This document shows, one piece after another, positions 9,182-17,173 of a stretch of DNA of 64,000 nucleotides. The position numbers and the translations under genes are program-made. The DNA comes from Lysobacter soli (lineage in GTDB: Bacteria > Pseudomonadota > Gammaproteobacteria > Xanthomonadales > Xanthomonadaceae), in NCBI RefSeq assembly GCF_003382285.1, contig NZ_QTJR01000010.1, forward strand, positions 109,077 through 173,076. The letters run 5' to 3'. The notes beneath the pieces are model-generated. The model ran no database searches. It worked only from the letters and a program-made list of their open reading frames with translations, and was not told the origin of the DNA. Position 1 is the stretch's first letter; each line of letters begins with the position of its first letter.

Positions 9182-10018
9182 ATGTCGGAGTTCTCCGTCC
9201 ATACGCTGCTCGACACCGGCACCGTCAAGGTGCGCGACGTGTTCTGCGCCGGCACGTGCCGGCACCGCAGCGCGGAGGAATGCGCGGCCAACACGCACCT
9301 GGTGTTCCCGTATCGCGGGCTCTACGCGCGCCACGTCGGGCAGGACCAGTCCGTCGCCGATGCCAACCACGTGCTGTTCTTCAACGCGGGGCAGGGCTAT
9401 CAGGTCAGCCATCCGGTCGACGGCGGCGATGCGAGCCTCGTGCTCGCCGTATCGCCGGGCCTGCTGCGCGAACTCTCGCCGCGCGAACTGCTCGAACGTC
9501 GCGATGACCTCACGTACCGCCTGCAATCGCTGCGCATCGACCCGCGTGCACAGGCGCTGGTCGCGATGCTGCGCCACAGCCTGCGTCACGGCGGCATCGA
9601 GCCGCTGGAAGCCGAAGTGCTGGCGGTGACGCTGATCTCGCGCAGCCTCGGGCCGCGCACCACGCACGAAACCACGGCGACGCAAGGCCGCAGGCGACTG
9701 GTCGATCGGGTGAAGGTGCTGCTCGCGAGCGATCTCGGCCGGCAGTGGAAACTCGCCGAGATCGCCGAACACATCGGCGGATCGCCGGTGTACCTGACGC
9801 AGGCCTTCGCGCAGGTCGAAGGCATTCCGCTGCACCGCTACCACCTGCGGCTGCGCCTGGCGCGCGCGCTCGATCGGCTGGGGCAGGCCGAGGACATGTC
9901 GGCGCTGGCGCAGGACCTGGGCTTCTCCAGCCACAGCCATTTCAGCGCGGCGTTCAAGCAGGCCTATGGCCGCACGCCGACCGCGTTCCGCGCCGCGGCG
10001 CAGGTCAAGAGCGCCTGA
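9182..10018 (+). CDS. AraC family transcriptional regulator
   Basis: A 278-residue regulator with an N-terminal ligand-binding-like region and a C-terminal double helix-turn-helix. The first HTH is around WKLAEIAEHIGGSPVYLTQ and the second around LAQDLGFSSHSHFSAAFKQ, ending in the family hallmark YGRTPTAFR. The N-terminal part carries several Cys/His residues (CAGTCRHRSAEEC, residues 22-34) that could sense metal or redox state; this is inference. The three genes immediately downstream on the same strand are plausible targets. Confidence 0.85.
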   Translation: MSEFSVHTLLDTGTVKVRDVFCAGTCRHRSAEECAANTHLVFPYRGLYARHVGQDQSVADANHVLFFNAGQGYQVSHPVDGGDASLVLAVSPGLLRELSPRELLERRDDLTYRLQSLRIDPRAQALVAMLRHSLRHGGIEPLEAEVLAVTLISRSLGPRTTHETTATQGRRRLVDRVKVLLASDLGRQWKLAEIAEHIGGSPVYLTQAFAQVEGIPLHRYHLRLRLARALDRLGQAEDMSALAQDLGFSSHSHFSAAFKQAYGRTPTAFRAAAQVKSA

Positions 10019-10122
10019 CACGCCGCCGCGTAGCCGATCGCTAAAGATTCCGACAGCGCCGCTTTCGCCCGGATCGTCCAATGGCCCTGCCCGGAATTGC
10101 CGGGCTCCCAATGGAGCGTGTC

Positions 10123-10260
10123 ATGAGCGAGAACACCTGTGCCGTCTGCGATTACCCGCTGGACGAGAACCGCGTCGAGGTGACCATCGGCGGGCGGACC
10201 GTCGAGGCCTGCTGCGAGGAATGCGCGCAGAAGCTCCGCGAAGCCGAGCGGAGCGCGTGA
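10123..10260 (+). CDS. Cysteine-rich 45-residue mini-protein (zinc-ribbon-like)
   Basis: A very short gene coding for 45 residues. It has two cysteine pairs, CAVC (6-9) and CCEEC (30-34), separated by a short strand-rich stretch (EVTIGGRTVEACC). The spacing resembles small zinc-binding knuckle or TRASH-like folds used for metal binding. The last base of its TGA is the first base of the next gene's ATG, so translation is probably coupled to the hydrolase. It lies about 100 bp after an AraC regulator. No function can be assigned from sequence alone. Confidence 0.7.
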   Translation: MSENTCAVCDYPLDENRVEVTIGGRTVEACCEECAQKLREAERSA

Positions 10261-11156
10261 TGGACGCCGCCACCTTCTTCGCCGCGCGCCGGACGGTGCG
10301 CACGTCGTCCGGCACGATCGGCTATGTCGAGCGCGGCACCGGACCGGTCGCCCTGTTCGTACACGGCGTGCTGCTCAACGGCTACCTGTGGCGGCACCAG
10401 CTGGAGGCGCTGTCCGACGTGCGCCGCTGCATCGCGGTGGACCTGCTCGCGCACGGCCACACCGATGCCGCCGACGGGCAGGACGTGTCGGTCACGGCCA
10501 ACGCGCACATGCTGGCGCAGTTCCTCGACGCGCTGGGCATCGATCGCGTCGACCTGGTCGGCAACGACAGCGGTGGCGGCATCTGCCAGATCTTCGCCGC
10601 GCTCTATCCGCAGCGGCTGCGCAGTCTCACGCTGACCAACTGCGATGCGCACGACAACTGGCCGCCGGAGGCGTTCGCGCCGTTCGTGGCGATGGTGGCC
10701 GATGGCGGACTGCCCGGCACGATCCAGGCGATGGTCGACGACAAGTCGGTGTACCGCGCGGCGCTCGCGCCGGCGTACGAACGCCCGCAGGACGTGTCCG
10801 ACGCGACCATCGACACGTACCTGCAACCCTTCGCCAGCGACGCGCGACGGCTGAAGCAGCTGGAAGCCTTCGCCAACGCGTTCGACTGCCGGCACACGCT
10901 GGCGATCGAGGACGGCCTGCGCACGTTGCGGGTGCCGACGCTGATCGCGTGGGGTACGGACGACATCTACTTCCCGGTGGAGTGGTCGCACTGGTTGCAG
11001 AAGGCGATCCCGGGCACGACGCGGCGCGTGGAGTTCGAGGGCGCCCGCATCTTCTTCCCGGAAGAACGGCCGGACGACTTCAACCGCGAACTGCGCGCGC
11101 ATCTCGAGGCAACGCTCGCGTCGGCGCCGCGCACGCGCGACAACGCAACGGCATAG
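10260..11156 (+). CDS. Alpha/beta fold hydrolase with Asp nucleophile position
   Basis: A 298-residue hydrolase. The HG oxyanion motif is FVHGVLLNGYLWR near residue 33. The nucleophile elbow GNDSG at 101-105 places Asp103 where haloalkane and fluoroacetate dehalogenases carry Asp. An acidic residue follows in WGTDD (231-235). The region that normally holds the catalytic His reads GARIFFPEER (261-270) with no His, so the triad looks incomplete. It starts on the TGATG junction with the cysteine mini-protein gene. It could be a divergent dehalogenase, an esterase or a non-catalytic binding protein. Confidence 0.75.
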   Translation: MDAATFFAARRTVRTSSGTIGYVERGTGPVALFVHGVLLNGYLWRHQLEALSDVRRCIAVDLLAHGHTDAADGQDVSVTANAHMLAQFLDALGIDRVDLVGNDSGGGICQIFAALYPQRLRSLTLTNCDAHDNWPPEAFAPFVAMVADGGLPGTIQAMVDDKSVYRAALAPAYERPQDVSDATIDTYLQPFASDARRLKQLEAFANAFDCRHTLAIEDGLRTLRVPTLIAWGTDDIYFPVEWSHWLQKAIPGTTRRVEFEGARIFFPEERPDDFNRELRAHLEATLASAPRTRDNATA

Positions 11157-11165
11157 GACGTCACG

Positions 11166-12266
11166 ATGGAACTTCGCAACTCCGGTACGAATGCGCCCGT
11201 CGTCGTGTACGGCGCCACGGGTCACACGGGCCGCTTCATCGTCGCCGAGCTGCTGCGTCGCGGCCGCACGCCGGTGCTGTGCGGCCGCGATGTGGTGAAG
11301 CTGGCGGAGATGGCCCGCTCTTACCCGGGCCTGCTGTGCCACGTCGCCACCATCGACGATGCCGCCGCGCTGGACACGGCGTTGCGCGGCGCCAGCGCGG
11401 TGATCAACGCGGCCGGACCGTTCCTCGATACCGCCGCCCCGCTGCTCGACGCCGCGATTCGCAACGGCGTGCACTACTTCGACACCAGCGCCGAGCAGGG
11501 CGCCGCCGTGCACGTGTTCGACCAGGACGCGCGGGCGAAGGCGGCCGGGATCGTCGCGATGCCGTCGGTCGCGTTCTACGGCGCGTTAGCGGATCTGCTC
11601 GCGACCGCGGCGATGGACGACTGGGACGGCGCGGACGCGATCGATATCGCCGTTGGCCTGGACGGCTGGCGTCCCACGCGCGGCACGCGCATCACGGGCG
11701 AGCGCAACCGCGCCGTGCGATGGATCGTGGAGGGCGGTGAACTTCGTCCGCTGCCCGATCCCGCGCCGACGCGCGACTGGGACTTTCCGGCACCGTTCGG
11801 CACGCAGGAAGCGGTGATGCTGACCTTGTCGGAGATCGTCGCCATCGCGCGCCACCTGCGCAGCGAACGCGTGCGTTCGTACATGAACCTGGCGCCGTTG
11901 CGCGACCTGCGCGATCCCGCCACGCCGCCGCCCGTCGCGGCGGACGAACGCGGACGGTCGTCGCAGCGGTTCTTCCTCGATCTCCGGGTCGAGCGCGGCG
12001 ATCGCGTGCGTCGTGCGACCGCGAAGGGGTTCGATATCTATGCAGTGACTGCGCCGCTGATCGTCGAAGCGCTGGAGCGCGTGTTGTCGGGCGAAGTGGC
12101 GAGGGCGGGCGCATGGGCGGCGGGTGAGGCATTCAATGCGGTCGGCTTCCTCCGCGCGCTGGCGCCGGAGCATTTCGCGTTCACGTTGGCCGAGGAAGCC
12201 GATGCGAGTGAGCTCGCGACGTCTCGCGTGCCTGTGGCCGATGGGTTCCAGCTTTCGCTGGAATGA
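11166..12266 (+). CDS. Saccharopine dehydrogenase-like NAD(P)-binding protein
   Basis: A 366-residue oxidoreductase-like protein. The Rossmann motif GATGHTG at 16-22 is followed by LCGRD, and AVINAAGPF and YFDTSAEQG are typical of the saccharopine dehydrogenase/trans-enoyl reductase superfamily. It follows the hydrolase gene by 9 bp in an apparent operon with the cysteine mini-protein. The substrate is unknown. The last codons (GFQLSLE then stop) lie inside an extragenic palindrome of the TTCCAGC family, so the C-terminal tail appears to have been supplied by a repeat insertion. Confidence 0.75.
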   Translation: MELRNSGTNAPVVVYGATGHTGRFIVAELLRRGRTPVLCGRDVVKLAEMARSYPGLLCHVATIDDAAALDTALRGASAVINAAGPFLDTAAPLLDAAIRNGVHYFDTSAEQGAAVHVFDQDARAKAAGIVAMPSVAFYGALADLLATAAMDDWDGADAIDIAVGLDGWRPTRGTRITGERNRAVRWIVEGGELRPLPDPAPTRDWDFPAPFGTQEAVMLTLSEIVAIARHLRSERVRSYMNLAPLRDLRDPATPPPVAADERGRSSQRFFLDLRVERGDRVRRATAKGFDIYAVTAPLIVEALERVLSGEVARAGAWAAGEAFNAVGFLRALAPEHFAFTLAEEADASELATSRVPVADGFQLSLE

Positions 12267-12569
12267 CGGCGACGTGGTTCGCCGTGCAGGGAGTGCCCGG
12301 GCGTTATGGGCCTGGGTCCCGGCCTTCGCCGGGATGACGGGTTTAGCCCCTCTCCCATCGGGAGAGGGGTTGGGGTGAGGGGCAACGAAGCGGGTGCGGT
12401 GACCGGCGATTGCCTGACAGCGCTGCGCTGTTGCTTCGCTTGGGCTTAAACGCCGCTTCGAAAATCAAAATGGATTCCAGCTTTCGCTGGAATGACGACG
12501 GCGTGGTTCGCAGTGCAGAGAGTGCCCGGACGCTATGGGCCTGGATCCCGGCTTTCGCCGCGATGACGG
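12246..12569. repeat. REP/BIME-like repeat cluster between two genes
   Basis: The gap between the oxidoreductase and the PKHD dioxygenase has no gene. Two direct copies of a roughly 95-bp module lie at 12246-12340 and 12475-12569. Each begins with palindrome TTCCAGC-tttc-GCTGGAA and ends with a CCCGGC...GCCGGG-type palindrome around a conserved linker. Between them, 12347-12382 is the CCCCTCTCCC/GGGAGAGGGG palindrome followed by a GGGGTGAGGGG tail and a conserved stretch rich in CAGCGCTGCGCTG. All three types recur elsewhere in the window. Confidence 0.85.
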
Positions 12570-12590
12570 CTCAAAGCCCAGATGCGGCGC

Positions 12591-13256
12591 TTACGTATCC
12601 GCCCACATCCGGAACAGATTCGTCCGCAGCGACTCCAGCAACACCTGCAGGCGCTGGCGATCGCCCCCGCTGGCGGCCAGGCCACGGGCTTCCTCCAGCT
12701 GCACCAGCAGTTCGCGCTGGTTGCTGTCGGCGACCCAGCTCTGCAGCCAGGTGATCGCGGCGATGCGCACGCCGCGCGTCACTGGCGTGACGCGGTGGAT
12801 CGTGGTGGACGGATACAGGATCGCGCTGCCCGGCTCGAGCTTGTACGCCAGCTCCTGCGCGCCGAGCTGGATGGTCAGCTCGCCGCCGTCGTATTCGGAC
12901 GGATCGTTCAGGAACAACGTGCACGACAGGTCGCTGCGAATCGGCGGCGTCGACGGAAACAGCGCCTCGTCCACGTGCCAGCCGTAGTTCATCCCGGGCT
13001 CGTAGCGAACCACCGTGGTGCGCGCCATCGTGCGCGGCTGCGCGAACACGCGCAGTTCGCCGAACCGCATCAACGCATCGCGCGCGATCAGCGCGATGCG
13101 CTGGTTCGCCGGGTCTTCCTGCGGCGCCTGCAGGTTCTGCTTGATGGTCGAGTCGGGATTGGTGATCCGGCCGTCGGCGAAGCGCACCTGCGGCAGCAGC
13201 TCGCGTACCGCCTGCAATTCGGCCGCGGAGAGCACGTTGGGCAGGATGCGGATCAT
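12591..13256 (-). CDS. PKHD-type Fe(II)/2-oxoglutarate hydroxylase (PiuC/YbiX family)
   Basis: A 221-residue dioxygenase of the PKHD family. The iron ligands are His94 and Asp96 (HVDEA) and His154 (TIHRVTPV), with Arg164 positioned for 2-oxoglutarate. Length matches E. coli YbiX and Pseudomonas PiuC, which are iron-regulated and often sit beside siderophore receptors. Here the nearest TonB receptor is about 9 kb away. The biological substrate of the family is unknown. It is divergent from a small membrane protein gene; no Fur box was recognised in the 134-bp gap. Confidence 0.88.
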   Translation of the reverse strand: MIRILPNVLSAAELQAVRELLPQVRFADGRITNPDSTIKQNLQAPQEDPANQRIALIARDALMRFGELRVFAQPRTMARTTVVRYEPGMNYGWHVDEALFPSTPPIRSDLSCTLFLNDPSEYDGGELTIQLGAQELAYKLEPGSAILYPSTTIHRVTPVTRGVRIAAITWLQSWVADSNQRELLVQLEEARGLAASGGDRQRLQVLLESLRTNLFRMWADT

Positions 13257-13390
13257 GGCGATGCGTGCTCGACGGTGGTGGCGGCCATCATCGGCATTCA
13301 GCCGGGGGCGGGCAACTTCCGCGCCCGATCACGCTGTTTCAACGATGGCTTGCCGACACTGGACCCCGTTCCCGAAACGGGCTGTACATC

Positions 13391-13798
13391 ATGACGAAGC
13401 TGACTTCGATCCCCGAACGCGCGCTCGACCTGGCCTCGCTGGTCGGCGACAACCTCCGCAGCGCCGGCGACAGCCTGCGCCACTCGGTTCCCGCGATGAC
13501 CCACAGCGCCGGCCAGTGGCTGGACGCCGGCGCGAAGCTCGGCGCCCTGAAGGGCGGCGCGCGCGTGGCGGGCGGCTTCGTGCGCCGCAACCCGGTGCTG
13601 ATCGCCGCTGCCGTCGCCGGCGCCGGCCTGCTCTGGTACGCCGCCAAGCGTCGTGCCCGCCGCGTCGAGGAAGAACAGGACGAGCACGCGATCGAAGGCA
13701 GCTCGCGCCGCGTTGAAGCGCGTCGCGGCTCCGGCCGTCGCGCGCCGACGCCGCGCCGCAATGCGTCCTCGCGCCAGCAGTCGCGCGTCGAGCACTGA
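13391..13798 (+). CDS. Hypothetical single-span membrane protein with basic tail
   Basis: A 135-residue protein. The N-terminal half is amphipathic, then one transmembrane helix is predicted at about residues 70-84 (PVLIAAAVAGAGLLWYAA), followed by a strongly basic Arg/Ser-rich tail of about 50 residues that could contact nucleic acid or membrane phosphates. There is no enzymatic motif. The frame continues upstream, but the ATG at 13391 starts the compositionally coherent protein. A rho-independent terminator follows 18 bp after the stop. I do not recognise the family. Confidence 0.7.
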   Translation: MTKLTSIPERALDLASLVGDNLRSAGDSLRHSVPAMTHSAGQWLDAGAKLGALKGGARVAGGFVRRNPVLIAAAVAGAGLLWYAAKRRARRVEEEQDEHAIEGSSRRVEARRGSGRRAPTPRRNASSRQQSRVEH

Positions 13799-13815
13799 AC
13801 CTGTAGACAGCCCGA

Positions 13816-13839
13816 CCCTCCCCGATCCGGGGAGGGTTT
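13816..13839 (+). terminator. Rho-independent terminator after the membrane protein gene
   Basis: Eight-base GC-rich arms CCCTCCCC (13816-13823) and GGGGAGGG (13829-13836) surround a five-base loop and are followed by TTT. Confidence 0.7.
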
Positions 13840-13854
13840 GATGTTGGGCAGACG

Positions 13855-13879
13855 TCATCCCCGCGAACGCGGGAATGAC
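13855..13879. repeat. Short extragenic palindrome, CCCCGC...GCGGGAAT type
   Basis: Arms ATCCCCGC and GCGGGAAT flank a four-base GAAC loop, bounded by GTC and GAC. It lies between convergent genes and matches the palindrome seen again at 47810-47829. Confidence 0.7.
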
Positions 13880-13888
13880 GGGCAGGAG

Positions 13889-14998
13889 TCACGCCATCAC
13901 AGGCGTCGGCGCTTCCGGTAGTTCGATGATGAAGCGCGCACCGCCGTTGCGGCGTGCTTCGTACCAGAGCTGACCGCCGGCGCGCGCGACGATGCGCTTG
14001 GCCAGCGACAGGCCCAGTCCGCTCGACAGGCCGTCGTAACGCGGATCGTCGTGCAGGCGCACGAACGGCTTGAACAGCTCCTTCTCGCGATCCGGCGGAA
14101 TGCCCGGGCCGCGATCGGCCACGACCAGCTGCCAGTAGCCCGGCGCACCCGCGCGCGCGGTGAGCAGCAGTTCGGAATCGGGCGCGTACTTCATCGCGTT
14201 GGTGACGAGGTTTTCCGCCACCTGGCGCAGCACGCGCGGGTGGATGCTCACCTGCGCGGCCGTTTCCGGCAGGCGCAACTCGGCCCGGATGCCGCGAGCT
14301 TCCAGCTGCATTTCGTAGCGCTTGTGCAGCCAGCCGAGGATTTCGGCCAGGTCCGCGCGACCGCCGCCGGTGTCTTCGTCGGCGAGCTTGTCGGACTGGC
14401 TTTCCAGGTAATGGTGGATGTAGCCGAGCGCGTCGTCGGCGCTCTCGTGGATCATCTCGAGGTAGCGCGGAATGCGCTCGGCCTTGCACAGGCCGCTGCG
14501 CAGCAGTTCGGCGGCGAAGACCACGCTGCTCAGGGGGTTCTTCAGGTCGTGCGCGACCAGGTTGACCAGTTCCTCGCGCTCGCGGGCGACGCGTTCGAGG
14601 CGGTCGCGCGTGAGCTTCAGGCCGACGTGCGCGTTGACGCGCGCCAGCAGTTCCTCGGGCAGGAAGGGCTTGGTGACGTAATCGACGACGCCGGCGTCGA
14701 AGGCGCGCAGCAGCAGGTCGCGATCGTGGGCGGCGGTGACGAAGACCACCGGCACCTGCAGCGGACCGAGCTCATGCAGGGCGGCGATGACGTCGAAGCC
14801 GTCCATGCCGGGCATCATCATGTCGAGCAGGATCAGGTCCGGCGGGCTTTCGAGATAGCGCTGGAGCGCTTCCTCGCCGGAACTGGCGGACACGACTTCG
14901 TAGCCCTGGCGGGCCAGCAGGGTGCCGACCACGCGCAGGTTCACGTTCTGGTCGTCGACGACCAGGATTCGGCCCGAATTGCCAGCGGCTACGACCAT
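13889..14998 (-). CDS. Response regulator receiver fused to histidine kinase
   Basis: The 369 residues run as an N-terminal receiver followed directly by a kinase core. Receiver residues are Asp15/Asp16, phospho-acceptor Asp59 (LILLDMMMPG) and Lys110 (TKPF). The H-box NLVAHDLKNPLSS places the phospho-acceptor at His150, the N-box is NLVTNAMKYAP, and G-boxes are DRGPGIPP and SSGLGLSLAKR. There is no transmembrane segment or sensor domain, so it is cytosolic and probably driven by phosphoryl input from another kinase. The open frame extends far upstream, but the ATG at 14996-14998 gives a normal receiver start. No cognate partner lies beside it. Confidence 0.88.
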   Translation of the reverse strand: MVVAAGNSGRILVVDDQNVNLRVVGTLLARQGYEVVSASSGEEALQRYLESPPDLILLDMMMPGMDGFDVIAALHELGPLQVPVVFVTAAHDRDLLLRAFDAGVVDYVTKPFLPEELLARVNAHVGLKLTRDRLERVAREREELVNLVAHDLKNPLSSVVFAAELLRSGLCKAERIPRYLEMIHESADDALGYIHHYLESQSDKLADEDTGGGRADLAEILGWLHKRYEMQLEARGIRAELRLPETAAQVSIHPRVLRQVAENLVTNAMKYAPDSELLLTARAGAPGYWQLVVADRGPGIPPDREKELFKPFVRLHDDPRYDGLSSGLGLSLAKRIVARAGGQLWYEARRNGGARFIIELPEAPTPVMA

Positions 14999-15230
14999 GC
15001 TGCGTCCCTGTCCCCGGGGCAGCGTCGACCCCCTTCGCGCCGCGGTTTCATTGGGACAAACGGTATCAGAAAGGCGGGCGATTGCCGACATCATGTCCCC
15101 CGGAAGGCGGTTGGGCGCCGAGCCGATCCGGCAAAGAGGCAGGATCCGCAACGTCGCGCTACAGGTCGATTGCCCCTGCGGCCTAGAACGCATCGCATCA
15201 TGTGACCCCCTACTCGGCCGAGTTTCCCCC

Positions 15231-16184
15231 ATGACGCCGTCCCTTCGCCCCCTCGGCCGATCCGGCCTGCGTGTCGCCCCGTTCGCACTCGGCGGCAACG
15301 TCTTCGGCTGGAGCGCCGACGAGACCGCGACCTTCGCCCTGCTGGACGCCTTCGTCGACGCCGGCTTCGACCTGGTCGATACCGCCGATTCGTACTCGTA
15401 CTGGGTGCCGGGCAACGAGGGCGGCGAGTCCGAAACGCTGCTGGGCCGGTGGTTCCAGCGCAGCGGCAAGCGCGCGCGCGTGACCCTGGCGACCAAGGTC
15501 GGCAAGTGGGAACGCCACCGCGGCCTCGCGCCGGCGACGATCCAGGCCGCGGTCGAAGGCTCGCTGCGCCGACTGCAGACCGACGTCATCGACCTCTACC
15601 AGGCGCATGAGGACGACCCGGCGACGCCGCTGGCCGACACGCTGGGCGCGTTCGCCCGGCTGATCGAGCAGGGCAAGGTGCGGGCGATCGGCGCCTCGAA
15701 CTACTCCGCCGCGCGCCTGCGCGAGGCGCTGGACGTCGCCGAACGCGACGGCGTGCCGCGCTTCGAGACGCTCCAGCCCGAGTACAACCTCTACGCCCGC
15801 GCCGGCTTCGAGGCCGAGCTCCAGCCGCTGGCGCGCGAACGCGAGGTCGCGGTGATCCCGTACTACGCGCTCGCCAGCGGTTTCCTCACCGGCAAGTACC
15901 GCAGCGAGGCCGACGTCGGCAAGAGCGCCGCGCGCGCCGGGGCCATCGGCAAGTACCTCAACGCGCGCGGGCTGCGCATCGTGCAGGCGCTGGACGATGT
16001 CGCCGTCGACCTGCGCGCCACACCGGCGCGGGTCGCCCTGGCCTGGCTGATGGCGCAGCCGACGATCGCCGCCCCGATCGCGAGCGCGACCACGGTCGAA
16101 CAGCTCCACGAACTGCTCGCCGCGGCGCGCCTGTCGCTGGGCGCGGCGCAGCTGAAGCAGCTCGACGACGCGAGCGCCGAATGA
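15231..16184 (+). CDS. Aldo/keto reductase
   Basis: A 317-residue NADPH-dependent oxidoreductase with an (alpha/beta)8 barrel. The catalytic tetrad is visible as Asp50 and Tyr55 (DTADSY), Lys89 (ATKVG) and His126 (YQAHED). GASNYS and the C-terminal cofactor segment IASATTVEQL fit the AKR family, closest to YajO/Tas-like members. The TGA overlaps the ATG of the following EamA permease (ATGA), so the two are translationally coupled. The physiological substrate is unknown. Confidence 0.88.
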   Translation: MTPSLRPLGRSGLRVAPFALGGNVFGWSADETATFALLDAFVDAGFDLVDTADSYSYWVPGNEGGESETLLGRWFQRSGKRARVTLATKVGKWERHRGLAPATIQAAVEGSLRRLQTDVIDLYQAHEDDPATPLADTLGAFARLIEQGKVRAIGASNYSAARLREALDVAERDGVPRFETLQPEYNLYARAGFEAELQPLAREREVAVIPYYALASGFLTGKYRSEADVGKSAARAGAIGKYLNARGLRIVQALDDVAVDLRATPARVALAWLMAQPTIAAPIASATTVEQLHELLAAARLSLGAAQLKQLDDASAE

Positions 16185-17173
16185 GCGCGACCACCGCAAC
16201 CGCGCACCCACAGGCCGCACGCCGCGTCGGCCTGGCGATGGCCGCCACCGGCGCGATCCTGTTCTCGGCGAAGGCGATCCTGGCGAAGTTCCAGTACCGC
16301 TACGGCGTGGATTCGCTCGACGTGCTCGCGCTGCGGATGCTGCTGTCGCTGCCGCTGTTCGTGGCGCTCGGCATCCGCGAGTCGCGCCGTCCCGAACGCG
16401 CCCCGATGACGCGACGCGACTTCGGCCTGATCGTGATCCTCGGCGTGCTCGGCTATTACCTCTCGAGCCTGCTGGATTTCTGGGGCCTGGAGTACGTGCC
16501 GGTCTCGCTGGAACGGCTGATCCTGTTCCTCAACCCGACCTTCGTGCTGCTGATCGGCGTGTTCGCGTTCAAGCGCCGCGTCGCGCGTCGCGAATGGGTT
16601 GCGCTGGCGGTGAGCTATGCCGGCGTATCGCTGGTGTTCGTAGAGAACCTGCGCGTGCAGGGCGAACACATCCTGCTCGGCAGCGCGCTGGTGCTGGGCG
16701 CCGCGCTGAGCTACGCGCTGTACCTGTCGATGTCGGGCCAGCTGATCAAGCGCATCGGCTCGCTGCGGCTGGTGGCGTATGCGATGACGATCTCGACCGC
16801 GGCGACGCTCACGCATTACCTGATCGCGCGCGACCCCTCGCACCTGTTCGAACTGCCGATGCCGGTCTACGGCTTGGCGGCGATCAACGCGTTCTTCTGC
16901 ACCTTCCTGCCCGTGACCTTCACGATGGGCGCCGTCGCGCGCCTGGGCGCCGGCACCGCCGCGCAGATGTCGGTGCTGGGGCCGGTGTCGCTGGTGTTCC
17001 TCGGCGCGTGGCTGCTGGGCGAGCCGGTCACCGCCGTGCAGCTGGTCGGCACGGCCGTCGTGCTGGGTGGCGTGCTGCTGCTCACGCGGCCGGGCGCGAA
17101 CTCGGTCCCGGTGGCGGAAACGGCGCACAACGCGCCGGATGAAGACGAGCCCGGGAAAACCGCCGCGCGCTAG
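16181..17173 (+). CDS. EamA/DMT family transporter
   Basis: A 330-residue inner-membrane protein with about ten hydrophobic helices, in two EamA halves (roughly residues 15-150 and 165-300). The second half ends in the helix LVGTAVVLGGVLLLTR. DMT permeases export metabolites, amino acids or nucleotide-like compounds; the substrate here is unknown. It overlaps the aldo/keto reductase gene. Its TAG stop shares the CTAG tetranucleotide with the stop of the convergent phosphoribosyltransferase gene. Confidence 0.88.
   Translation: MSATTATAHPQAARRVGLAMAATGAILFSAKAILAKFQYRYGVDSLDVLALRMLLSLPLFVALGIRESRRPERAPMTRRDFGLIVILGVLGYYLSSLLDFWGLEYVPVSLERLILFLNPTFVLLIGVFAFKRRVARREWVALAVSYAGVSLVFVENLRVQGEHILLGSALVLGAALSYALYLSMSGQLIKRIGSLRLVAYAMTISTAATLTHYLIARDPSHLFELPMPVYGLAAINAFFCTFLPVTFTMGAVARLGAGTAAQMSVLGPVSLVFLGAWLLGEPVTAVQLVGTAVVLGGVLLLTRPGANSVPVAETAHNAPDEDEPGKTAAR

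Noticed and set aside
14999..15589. N-terminal extension of the receiver-kinase protein
   Set aside because: It overlaps the aldo/keto reductase start region in antisense and has low-complexity Arg/Ser composition; the receiver fold is complete from the chosen ATG.
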